From an uncultured Prevotellaceae bacterium (GTDB lineage Bacteria > Bacteroidota > Bacteroidia > Bacteroidales > Muribaculaceae): 14,466 bases of DNA. Every line of letters starts with the position of its first letter. Position 1 is the stretch's first letter. A program made the translations under genes and the position numbers. Of the stretch, positions 1-6,188 are shown one piece after another. Below the pieces are notes generated by a model, which was not told the origin of the DNA, searched no databases, and saw nothing but the letters and a program-made list of their open reading frames with translations. Location of the stretch: NCBI GenBank assembly GCA_945645715.1, contig CALZFJ010000015.1:1-14466 (forward strand), written 5' to 3'.

Positions 1-1638
1 AGAGTGAAAGTGACTTCGTTCGACCGCAACCACGCCTATCACTACGTCTATGGCTACCTCTTCTTCAACCTCGTGCCGATTGAGCAGAACATTCACGCCG
101 ACTCTATCGACCTCGAAATGCACATCATTGAGGGTCCGCAGGCGCGTATCAACAAGGTGGTAATCAACGGTAACGACCGCCTCTATGAGAAGGTTGTGCG
201 CCGCGAGCTGCGTGTGCGCCCCGGTGAACTGTTCAACAAGGAGGCACTTATGCGCTCGGCACGTGAAATCGCCCAGACAGGACACTTCGACCCAGAGGCT
301 ATGGATATTCGCCCCGAACCGAATGAGGAGAACGGAACAGTGGATATTCTCTTCAATCTCGAGTCGAAAGCCAACGACCAGATTGAGTTCTCGGCAGGTT
401 GGGGTCAGACCGGTATCATCGGTAAGCTCAGCCTGAAGTTTACCAACTTCTCCATCAAGAACCTCTTCCGCCCCTCGTCGTACAAGGGAATCATTCCGCA
501 GGGTGAGGGACAGACGTTCACTATCTCGGCGCAGACCAATGCCAAATACTACCAGGCATATAGCATCTCCTTCCTCGACCCGTGGTTTGGCGGCAAGCGA
601 CCCAACTCGCTCTCGGTTTCGGCATTCTACTCGCGCCAGACCGGTATCAACTCGTCGTACTACAACAATAACTACCTCAACAGCGGTTACTACTACGGCA
701 ACAACTACGGCTACGGCAACAACTACTATAACAATTACAACAACTACTACGAGAATGCCTACGACCCCAACAAGTTCCTGCAGATGGCAGGTATCACAGT
801 GGGATTCGGTAAGCGCCTCTCGTGGCCCGACGACTACTTCACTTTCACTGCCGAGCTGGGATATCAGTGGTACTACCTGAAGAACTGGGAGTATCTCTAC
901 TATATGAGCAATGGTGTGTCAAACTCAATCACCTTGGGATTGACCCTCGCCCGCAACAGTATCGACAACCCACTCTACACCCGCCGAGGCAGCTCGTTTG
1001 CGCTGAGCCTGCAGATGACTCCGCCGGCTTCGCTCTTTGGCAACAAGGACTGGGACGCTCTTGCCGCTGCCGGAACCACCGATGCCAAGAAGCAGCTCTA
1101 CAAGTGGATTGAATACTGGAAACTGAAGTTCCGCGCAAAGACCTATACTCCGATTACCAACCCCGACGATAAATGGACACTCGTGCTCATGACACGTGCC
1201 GACATAGGATTGCTCGGAAGCTATCACAAGAGCCTCAAGTCGCCGTTTGAGACCTTCTATGTGGGAGGTGACGGTATGTCGGGAAGCTACACCTACGCTA
1301 CCGAGACTATCGCTCTGCGTGGTTACGACAACGGTGCCTTCACACCCTACGGTAAGGAAGGTTATGCCTACACCCGCTTCTGCTTCGAGCTTCACTTCCC
1401 GTTCATGCTCCAGACATCGACCACCATTTATGGACTTGCCTTCCTCGAAGGCGGTAACGCCTGGACGTCGGTCAAGGAGTTCTCGCCATTCAATATCAAG
1501 CGTTCGGCAGGTGCCGGTGTGCGTATCTTCCTCCCGATGATCGGAATGATGGGTATCGACTGGGCTTACGGTTTCGACAAGGTGTATGGCACAAAGGGAG
1601 GCAGCCACTTCCACTTCGTGCTCGGACAGGAGTTCTAA
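1..1638 (+). CDS. bamA: Outer membrane protein assembly factor BamA, C-terminal part (5' partial)
   Basis: BamA is the Omp85-family pore of the BAM complex, which folds beta-barrel proteins into the outer membrane. The reading frame is open to the left edge, so the N-terminus and most POTRA repeats are missing; the GTG at 4 is internal. Counting from base 4, residues about 45-123 form the last POTRA domain (motif GPQARINKVVINGNDRLYEK, then VVRRELRVRPGELF). The rest is the 16-strand barrel. It carries the LRGY motif at about 438-441, matching the VRGF/Y lid-loop motif of Omp85 proteins, and ends in a terminal Phe (LGQEF), the usual outer-membrane sorting signal. About 545 residues are present; Bacteroidetes BamA is normally over 800. 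An Asn/Tyr-rich stretch at about residues 217-256 looks like an enlarged extracellular loop. Two OmpH/Skp genes follow on the same strand, the standard arrangement in this phylum. Confidence 0.95.
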   Translation, partial: RVKVTSFDRNHAYHYVYGYLFFNLVPIEQNIHADSIDLEMHIIEGPQARINKVVINGNDRLYEKVVRRELRVRPGELFNKEALMRSAREIAQTGHFDPEAMDIRPEPNEENGTVDILFNLESKANDQIEFSAGWGQTGIIGKLSLKFTNFSIKNLFRPSSYKGIIPQGEGQTFTISAQTNAKYYQAYSISFLDPWFGGKRPNSLSVSAFYSRQTGINSSYYNNNYLNSGYYYGNNYGYGNNYYNNYNNYYENAYDPNKFLQMAGITVGFGKRLSWPDDYFTFTAELGYQWYYLKNWEYLYYMSNGVSNSITLGLTLARNSIDNPLYTRRGSSFALSLQMTPPASLFGNKDWDALAAAGTTDAKKQLYKWIEYWKLKFRAKTYTPITNPDDKWTLVLMTRADIGLLGSYHKSLKSPFETFYVGGDGMSGSYTYATETIALRGYDNGAFTPYGKEGYAYTRFCFELHFPFMLQTSTTIYGLAFLEGGNAWTSVKEFSPFNIKRSAGAGVRIFLPMIGMMGIDWAYGFDKVYGTKGGSHFHFVLGQEF

Positions 1639-1753
1639 GCCACTACGCGAAAACTTAATAAATCAAAAATCGCGATGTTTGAATAAACCTTTGGCATTGC
1701 TATCGGTCAAATAAGTGATTTTTTTAACTTAAAATGATTAAATACTAAACATC

Positions 1754-2269
1754 ATGAAACGAATAATTATTGCAGCTTTTGCAGTGCTTGCTTGCACCGT
1801 AGGTGCTATGGCGCAGAAATTCGCATTGGTCGATATGGAATATGTGCTCAAGAATATTCCGGCATACGAAATGGCTAATGAGCAGCTCAACCAGGTGTCG
1901 CAGCGATGGCAGAAGGAAGTTGACGATCTCGCCAAGGAGGCGCAGACCATGTATAAGAATTTCCAGAACGATATGGTGTTTCTCACCGACGAGCAGAAGA
2001 AGCGCAAGGAGGAGGAGATAATGGCTAAGGAGAAGGAAGTGACTGAGCTTCGCTACAAATACTTCGGTCCGCAGGGCGAGCTTTTCAAGAAGCGTGAGTC
2101 TCTTATCAAGCCTATCCAGGACGATATCTACAATGCTGTGAAGAAGGTGAGCGAAGAGCGTGGATACCAGGTAATTTTCGACCGCGCATCGTCGCAAAGC
2201 ATAATTTTTGCCTCTCCTAAGATAGATATTAGCAATGAAGTGCTCGCAAAATTAGGATATTCAAAATAA
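1754..2269 (+). CDS. OmpH/Skp family periplasmic chaperone (first of two)
   Basis: This is a 171-residue secreted protein. Residues 1-21 are a signal peptide (basic MKR, hydrophobic core, cleavage after AMA before Q). The mature part starts with KFALVDMEYVLKNIPAYEMA, typical of OmpH/Skp. A long charged Lys/Glu/Gln-rich stretch at about 45-125 follows and should form the coiled-coil tentacles. The C-terminal beta segment is YQVIFDRASSQSIIFASP. Skp-type trimers hold unfolded outer-membrane proteins in the periplasm and hand them to BAM, which fits the location 115 bp after bamA. That gap is AT-rich and shows no clear terminator. TTTG at 1678-1681 followed 19 bases later by TATCGGTC is at best a weak promoter match, so co-transcription with bamA is likely. 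The start is the ATG just before the signal peptide; no Shine-Dalgarno is seen. Confidence 0.92.
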   Translation: MKRIIIAAFAVLACTVGAMAQKFALVDMEYVLKNIPAYEMANEQLNQVSQRWQKEVDDLAKEAQTMYKNFQNDMVFLTDEQKKRKEEEIMAKEKEVTELRYKYFGPQGELFKKRESLIKPIQDDIYNAVKKVSEERGYQVIFDRASSQSIIFASPKIDISNEVLAKLGYSK

Positions 2270-2282
2270 AATTGTAATTTTG
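2252..2282 (+). promoter_or_regulatory. Candidate Bacteroidetes-type promoter for the second ompH
   Basis: TAATTTTG at 2275-2282 matches the Bacteroidetes -7 element TAnnTTTG exactly. Nineteen bases upstream, TTAG at 2252-2255 is a 3-of-4 match to the -33 TTTG. Transcription would begin near 2287-2290, giving a leader of about 40 bases before the ATG at 2327. The -33 half lies within the last codons of the preceding ompH gene. The call rests on motif and spacing only. Confidence 0.5.
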
Positions 2283-2326
2283 CACCATAATTCCGAAAAT
2301 TAAAAATTTAATAGCATATTAACGAC

Positions 2327-2833
2327 ATGATTAAGAAACTAATTTTAGCTGCATTCTTGGCATTGCCAATGTGCATCGCTGCCCAGACTCTCAAGTTTGG
2401 AACCGTGAATACTCAGGAGATTTTCAACCTTATGCCCGATAAGGTAACTGCCGAAAACACCCTCAAGGGCGTTTCGGAGAAGTATGAGGCTGAATTCAAG
2501 AAACTTCAGGAAGAATTCAACAAGAAATACACTGAATTCCAGGCTCTCGACGAGAATACTCCGCAATCAATCAAGGACAGCCGCGCCCGCGAGCTTCAGG
2601 AGAACTCTCAGAAGATCCAGAACTTCCAGCAGATGGCTCAGCAGGACCTTGCAAAGCAGCAGGAGACTCTTCTTGCTCCTATCAGCGAGAAAATCCAGAA
2701 GGCAATTCAGGCAGTAGGTGCTGAGGGTGGATTCACTTTCATCTACGACCTTTCTATTCCTGCCGTAATCTACACCGGCAACGGCGCAGTTGATGCTACT
2801 CCGCTCGTGAAGGCTAAGCTCGGCATTCAGTAA
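2327..2833 (+). CDS. OmpH/Skp family periplasmic chaperone (second of two)
   Basis: This is a 168-residue secreted protein paralogous to its upstream neighbour. Residues 1-20 are a signal peptide (MIKK, hydrophobic core, predicted cleavage near CIAAQ). The mature domain begins LKFGTVNTQEIFNLMPDK, the usual OmpH beta-strand/helix entry. A Gln/Glu/Lys-rich helical region at about 45-120 should form the Skp coiled-coil arms, and FTFIYDLSIPAVIYTG is the closing beta segment. Its expected role is carrying unfolded outer-membrane proteins to BAM. It lies 57 bp after the first ompH and appears to have its own promoter, so the two chaperones may be made in different amounts. A strong hairpin terminator follows 32 bp after the stop. 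The family call is firm; how the two copies divide the work cannot be seen here. Confidence 0.92.
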   Translation: MIKKLILAAFLALPMCIAAQTLKFGTVNTQEIFNLMPDKVTAENTLKGVSEKYEAEFKKLQEEFNKKYTEFQALDENTPQSIKDSRARELQENSQKIQNFQQMAQQDLAKQQETLLAPISEKIQKAIQAVGAEGGFTFIYDLSIPAVIYTGNGAVDATPLVKAKLGIQ

Positions 2834-2865
2834 GAATGTAGATAAAATGTTACTTTTTGCATAAT

Positions 2866-2910
2866 GAAGGCGGTAACGCTCCGGAAGGAAGTGTTGCCGC
2901 TTTCATTTTT
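2866..2910 (+). terminator. Rho-independent terminator after the bamA-ompH-ompH block
   Basis: The left arm at 2866-2879 (GAAGGCGGTAACGC) pairs with the right arm at 2891-2904 (GTGTTGCCGCTTTC) over 14 positions, including three G-U-type pairs. The loop is 11 nt, and ATTTTT follows at 2905-2910. It sits 32 bp after the second ompH stop and before ruvX, so it separates envelope genes from the next transcription unit. A weaker second hairpin (CGCC 2911-2914 with GGCG 2934-2937) runs into seven Ts at 2938-2944 and may act as a backup. Confidence 0.85.
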
Positions 2911-2978
2911 CGCCCTCTAAATCGGGCTCTTGTGGCGTTTTTTTCGGGGGTGAGGTGGGAAATGTCGGGGATTATGTG

Positions 2979-2986
2979 TAAATTTG
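2979..2986 (+). promoter_or_regulatory. Perfect -7 element abutting the ruvX start codon
   Basis: TAAATTTG matches the Bacteroidetes -7 consensus TAnnTTTG exactly and ends only four bases before the ATG at 2991. Transcription would therefore start at or next to the A of the ATG. No convincing TTTG -33 box is seen 19-21 bases upstream, where the sequence is G-rich. The reading is based on motif position only. Confidence 0.5.
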
Positions 2987-2990
2987 CAAA

Positions 2991-3404
2991 ATGGGACGAA
3001 TTTTGGCAATTGATTTCGGGCGGAAGCGAACCGGTATCGCTGTGACCGACCCGCTGCAGATTGTGGCTAACGGACTCACTACCGTGGCTACACACACCCT
3101 TATCGACTTCCTTCAAAGCTATGTGAAGAGCGAGCCGGTGGAACTGATAGTGGTGGGATTGCCAAAGCAGCTCAATGGGCAGCCATCGGAAAGCACGAAG
3201 TGGCTTGAACCGTTTCTCAACCGCTTGCGAAAGGTGATGCCCGATATGCCTGTGGTGATGTACGATGAGCGTTTTACCTCCACGCTGGCGCACCGTGCCA
3301 TGATTGATGGCGGAATGAAGAAGATGGACCGCCGCAACAAGGAGGTGGTGGATAGCATTGCCGCTGCGATTATCCTCAATGATTACCTCCAGAGCCGGAG
3401 ATAG
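2991..3404 (+). CDS. ruvX: RuvX/YqgF family nuclease (putative Holliday junction resolvase / pre-16S rRNA nuclease)
   Basis: This 137-residue protein has the usual length of the RNase H-fold YqgF family, which is implicated in maturing the 5' end of 16S rRNA and annotated as a putative Holliday-junction resolvase. The family opening MGRILAIDFGRKRTGIAVTD gives catalytic D8. The strand VELIVVGLPKQLNG covers about 50-63. DERFTS at about 92-97 supplies the second acidic site, and EVVDSIAAAIILNDYL supplies D121. The start at 2991 is fixed by this conserved N-terminus, although it leaves almost no room for a leader after the -7 element. The stop TAG at 3402-3404 overlaps by one base the first copy of the GGTAAGAG repeat. 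In other Bacteroidetes ruvX and def are commonly adjacent, as here. Confidence 0.93.
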   Translation: MGRILAIDFGRKRTGIAVTDPLQIVANGLTTVATHTLIDFLQSYVKSEPVELIVVGLPKQLNGQPSESTKWLEPFLNRLRKVMPDMPVVMYDERFTSTLAHRAMIDGGMKKMDRRNKEVVDSIAAAIILNDYLQSRR

Positions 3405-3523
3405 GTAAGAGATCTTTTAAAGGTAAGAGGTAAGGGGTAAGAGGTAAGAGATCTTTTAAAGGTAAGAGGTAAGGGGTAAGAGATTTTTAAAGGGGAGAGG
3501 TCTTTTAAAGGTAAGGGTGAGAG
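3404..3523 (+). repeat. Tandem GGTAAGAG-type repeat between ruvX and def
   Basis: Two perfect 39-bp copies lie head to tail at 3404-3442 and 3443-3481. Each consists of an 18-bp part (GGTAAGAGATCTTTTAAA) followed by a 21-bp part built from the heptamer-like motif GGTAAGA/GGTAAGG. A decayed third copy runs to about 3523. The patch is strongly purine-biased on the + strand. It starts on the last base of the ruvX stop codon and fills most of the gap before def. A related patch follows def at 4151-4196. Exact identity of the two units points to recent duplication by slippage or unequal exchange. Confidence 0.9.
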
Positions 3524-3595
3524 GACTGGGGGCTTTGTGTGCCCATGAGTCACGCACAAACTAATGAGATAACAAAGAAAGTAACAAATATTGAG

Positions 3596-4162
3596 ATGAT
3601 ACTACCAATTTATCTTTACGGTCAGCCCGTGCTTCGTCGCGTGGCTGATGTGGTCACCCCCGAATATGAGGGGCTTAGTGAGCTTATCGAGAATATGAAA
3701 GCCACTATGTATGCATCTGAGGGCATCGGTATCGCTGCGCCTCAGGTGGGTGTGAGCGCAAAAATAGTTTATATTGATGCTTCGGCTCTCAAGGAGAGTT
3801 TTCCTGAGCTTGCCGACTCGAAATATGTGCTTATTAACCCCGAAATCACCGTGCTCGACGATGGAAAGCGCCTTTCGCGCGACGAGGGTTGCCTTAGTCT
3901 CCCGGGAATCTATGAGGGAGTAGTACGCACCGAGAAAATCCGCATCAAGTGGCAAGACGAGAATTTTGTGGAACACGATGAGGTGATTGAGGGCTATCTC
4001 GCACGCGTGATGCAGCACGAGTGTGACCACCTCGACGGAAAGGTGTTTATCGACCATCTTTCGCCCATTCGCAAGCAGCTCATCAAGGGCAAGCTGAACA
4101 ACATCATTCGCGGCAAGGTCAATTGCGACTATCGCACGAAGGGGAATGTCGGTAAGAGGTGA
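3596..4162 (+). CDS. def: Peptide deformylase
   Basis: Peptide deformylase removes the formyl group from the initiator methionine of new proteins in the cytoplasm. The protein has 188 residues from the ATG at 3596, chosen because MILPIYLYGQPVLRR is the family N-terminus; the frame is open 19 codons further up to a GTG at 3539, but that part looks non-coding. All three deformylase motifs are present: GIGIAAPQ at 43-50, EGCLSLPG at 97-104 with metal ligand C99, and QHECDHL at 140-146 with ligands H141 and H145 and catalytic E142. The last three codons and the stop (GGT AAG AGG TGA) coincide with the start of the downstream repeat patch, so the extreme C-terminus is probably repeat-derived. No clear -33/-7 pair is seen upstream, so transcription could come from ruvX through the repeats. 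Confidence 0.96.
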   Translation: MILPIYLYGQPVLRRVADVVTPEYEGLSELIENMKATMYASEGIGIAAPQVGVSAKIVYIDASALKESFPELADSKYVLINPEITVLDDGKRLSRDEGCLSLPGIYEGVVRTEKIRIKWQDENFVEHDEVIEGYLARVMQHECDHLDGKVFIDHLSPIRKQLIKGKLNNIIRGKVNCDYRTKGNVGKR

Positions 4163-4196
4163 GAGGTTTTTTTAAGGTAAGAGGTAAGAGAGGGTA
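4151..4196 (+). repeat. GGTAAGAG-type repeat patch overlapping the end of def
   Basis: This patch has the same make-up as the one upstream of def: GGTAAGAGGTGAGAG, a T-run, then AAGGTAAGAGGTAAGAGAGGG. It matches the decayed third copy near 3495-3523 best (GAGAGG, pyrimidine run, AAGGTAAG). The def stop codon at 4160-4162 lies inside it. Together the two patches bracket def at a distance of roughly 630 bp in the same orientation. Confidence 0.8.
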
Positions 4197-4244
4197 ATTG
4201 TAACCTTTGTTATAAACTAATTAACAAACAGAATATACATAATT

Positions 4245-5930
4245 ATGGCTGACGACAAGAAAGTGATTTTCTCGATGGTGGGTGTGAGCAAGATCTATCC
4301 GCCGCAGAAGCAGGTGTTGAAAGACATTTATCTTTCGTTTTTCTACGGTGCCAAGATTGGCATCATCGGACTTAATGGAGCCGGTAAATCCACGCTCCTC
4401 AAGATTATCGCCGGCATTGAGAAACAATATCAGGGCGAAGTGGTGTTCTCTCCGGGCTACTCGGTGGGCTACCTTGAGCAGGAGCCTAAGCTCGACCCCG
4501 ACAAAACAGTGAAAGAGGTGGTGCAGGAGGGTATGCAGCATGTGCTCGACCTCATCGCTGAGTTCGACAAGGTGAATGAGAGCTTTGGTGACCCCGATGT
4601 GCTTGAAGACCCCGACAAGATGGATAAACTCATCACACGCCAGGCTGAGCTTCAGGATAAGCTCGATGCCTGCGACGCCTGGAACATTGATAACAAGTTG
4701 GAGCGTGCTATGGACGCGCTGCGCTGTCCGCCCGAAGACCAGAAAATTGCCACTCTCTCGGGTGGTGAGCGTCGCCGCGTGGCTCTTTGCCGCCTCTTGC
4801 TCCAGCAACCCGATATCCTCCTCCTCGACGAGCCTACCAACCACCTCGATGCAGAGTCGATCGATTGGCTCGAGCAGCACCTTCAGCAGTATGCCGGCAC
4901 GGTGATTGCGATCACTCACGACCGCTACTTCCTCGACCATGTGGCCGGCTGGATTCTTGAACTTGACCGTGGTGAGGGTATTCCATGGAAGGGTAACTAC
5001 TCTTCGTGGCTCGACCAGAAGACAAAGCGCATGGCTCAGGAAGAGAAGCAGGCAAGCAAGCGCCGCAAGACGCTTGAGCGCGAGCTTGAATGGGTGCGTA
5101 TGGCTCCCAAGGCTCGTCACGCCAAGGGCAAGGCTCGTCTGTCGAGCTACGACCGTCTGCTCAACGAGGACCAGAAGGAGCGCGAAGAAAAGCTCGAAAT
5201 CTTTATCCCCAACGGTCCGCGCCTCGGCAACAAGGTTATCGAAGCCGAGCACGTGCAGAAGGCTTATGGCGAAAAGCTGCTCTTCAACGACCTCAACTTT
5301 ATGCTTCCACCCAACGGCATTGTGGGTGTCATCGGTCCTAACGGTGCCGGCAAGACCACGCTTTTCCGCTTGATAATGGGCTTGGAGAAAGCCGACAAGG
5401 GCACGTTTGCCATAGGCGAAACGGTAAAAATTGCCTACGTGGATCAGACGCACAAAGACCTTCACCCCGACAGCACCGTCTATCAGGTGATTTCGCAGGG
5501 TGTGGAGTCGTTCCGCATGGGCGGTCGCGACATGAATGCCCGCGCATATCTCTCAAAGTTTAATTTCACCGGTGCCGACCAGGAGAAGAAGATTGCCATG
5601 CTATCGGGTGGAGAGCGCAACCGCCTGCACCTTGCAATGGCACTGAAGGAGGAAGGCAATGTGCTACTGCTCGACGAGCCTACCAACGACATCGATGTGA
5701 ACACTCTGCGTGCTCTTGAGGAGGGTCTGGAGAACTTCGCCGGCTGTGCTGTGGTGGTTTCGCACGACCGCTGGTTCCTCGACCGCATCTGCACTCACAT
5801 TCTCGCCTTCGAGGGCGACAGCCAAGTGTTCTACTTCGAGGGAACATATTCGGAGTATGAGGAAAATAAGCGTGCACGCATGGGCGATGTGGAACCGCAC
5901 CGCATTCGCTATCGCAAACTGATGGAATAG
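4245..5930 (+). CDS. ettA: Energy-dependent translational throttle protein EttA (ABC-F ATPase)
   Basis: This 561-residue soluble protein has two ABC ATPase domains and no membrane segments, the size and layout of EttA. EttA binds the ribosomal E site and couples the first peptide-bond steps to the cell's ATP/ADP state. Domain 1 has Walker A GLNGAGKST (42-50), signature LSGGE (171-175) and Walker B ILLLDEPTNHLD (D195, E196). A helical arm insertion lies at about 87-160. The linker at about 250-305 (Lys/Arg/Glu-rich, with WVRMAPKARHAKGKAR) corresponds to the P-site tRNA-interaction motif. Domain 2 has GPNGAGKTT (364-372), LSGGE (453-457) and LLLDEPTNDID (D477, E478). Both ATP sites look intact. 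The C-terminus HRIRYRKLME is EttA-like rather than resembling antibiotic-resistance ABC-F proteins. It starts 82 bp after def, just past the repeat patch. The 5' leader is A-rich without Shine-Dalgarno. Confidence 0.95.
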   Translation: MADDKKVIFSMVGVSKIYPPQKQVLKDIYLSFFYGAKIGIIGLNGAGKSTLLKIIAGIEKQYQGEVVFSPGYSVGYLEQEPKLDPDKTVKEVVQEGMQHVLDLIAEFDKVNESFGDPDVLEDPDKMDKLITRQAELQDKLDACDAWNIDNKLERAMDALRCPPEDQKIATLSGGERRRVALCRLLLQQPDILLLDEPTNHLDAESIDWLEQHLQQYAGTVIAITHDRYFLDHVAGWILELDRGEGIPWKGNYSSWLDQKTKRMAQEEKQASKRRKTLERELEWVRMAPKARHAKGKARLSSYDRLLNEDQKEREEKLEIFIPNGPRLGNKVIEAEHVQKAYGEKLLFNDLNFMLPPNGIVGVIGPNGAGKTTLFRLIMGLEKADKGTFAIGETVKIAYVDQTHKDLHPDSTVYQVISQGVESFRMGGRDMNARAYLSKFNFTGADQEKKIAMLSGGERNRLHLAMALKEEGNVLLLDEPTNDIDVNTLRALEEGLENFAGCAVVVSHDRWFLDRICTHILAFEGDSQVFYFEGTYSEYEENKRARMGDVEPHRIRYRKLME

Positions 5931-5961
5931 CCGGCTTAGCATTAGCCGCTTCATATATAGA

Positions 5962-6020
5962 GGTTACGGCTTGGAAAATGTGCTTTAAAAGGCTTCGTTT
6001 TCTTGCCGTAGCCTTTGGTT
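5962..6020 (+). terminator. Probable terminator hairpin downstream of ettA
   Basis: GGTTACGGC at 5962-5970 pairs with GCCGTAGCC at 6005-6013 over nine positions (one G-U). The paired arms are 34 nt apart, and a second inner helix (GGAAA with TTTCT-type pairing) is possible. The T-rich TTTGGTTTTC follows at 6014-6023. A small extra stem, CGGCT 5932-5936 with AGCCG 5944-5948, lies right after the ettA stop. The T-tract is interrupted, so termination strength is uncertain. Confidence 0.5.
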
Positions 6021-6050
6021 TTCAGCGGTTATGATAGGTATAAATGAAAT

Positions 6051-6075
6051 GCAGATTGTCATCACGACAACCTGC
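6051..6075. other. Inverted repeat in the ettA-response regulator gap
   Basis: GCAGATTGTC at 6051-6060 and GACAACCTGC at 6066-6075 pair at nine of ten positions around the 5-nt loop ATCAC. No T-run follows on either strand, so this is unlikely to be a simple terminator. It could be an operator for a dimeric regulator or a structured RNA leader element for the gene at 6189. Confidence 0.45.
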
Positions 6076-6117
6076 ACATCAATTAACCTTAAATCTAATA
6101 CCATGAAAAACACACTG

Positions 6118-6125
6118 CAAAGATA
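6118..6125 (-). promoter_or_regulatory. Possible minus-strand -7 element
   Basis: Read on the minus strand this is TATCTTTG, an exact match to TAnnTTTG, preceded by a run of eight Ts. No TTTG -33 box is found 19-21 bases upstream. A transcript from here would run leftward through the inverted repeat at 6051-6075 and the hairpin at 5962-6013, with no protein-coding frame of note. The evidence is suggestive only. Confidence 0.3.
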
Positions 6126-6188
6126 AGAAAAAAAATTCTATTGTTGAGCTAAATCAGTGAAATTTAACATAGTATAAAAACTGTTAGA

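Noticed and set aside
925..1614. Minus-strand frame of 229 codons opposite bamA
   Set aside because: It lies antisense to clearly coding barrel sequence; the translation has no family resemblance.
2911..2944. Second terminator after the second ompH
   Set aside because: The stem is only four base pairs, despite seven Ts. It is too weak for a separate call next to the strong hairpin at 2866-2904.
2857..3045. Short plus-strand frame between ompH and ruvX
   Set aside because: It runs through the terminator hairpin and the ruvX promoter and overlaps ruvX in another frame.
3404..3523. CRISPR array
   Set aside because: The units are directly adjacent without unique spacers, and no cas gene is nearby. 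It is a simple tandem repeat.
3539..3595. In-frame 19-codon extension of def from a GTG
   Set aside because: The extension begins at the edge of the repeat patch and has no deformylase-like sequence. The ATG at 3596 gives the canonical family N-terminus.
4221..5465. Long open frame of 414 codons on the minus strand opposite ettA
   Set aside because: It is antisense to a fully recognisable ABC-F gene and shows no domain of its own. It arises from the codon bias of the real gene.
6103..6126. Seven-codon frame MKNTLQR as a leader peptide gene
   Set aside because: It is too short to support as coding and has no run of regulatory codons. It is kept only as part of the intergenic observation.
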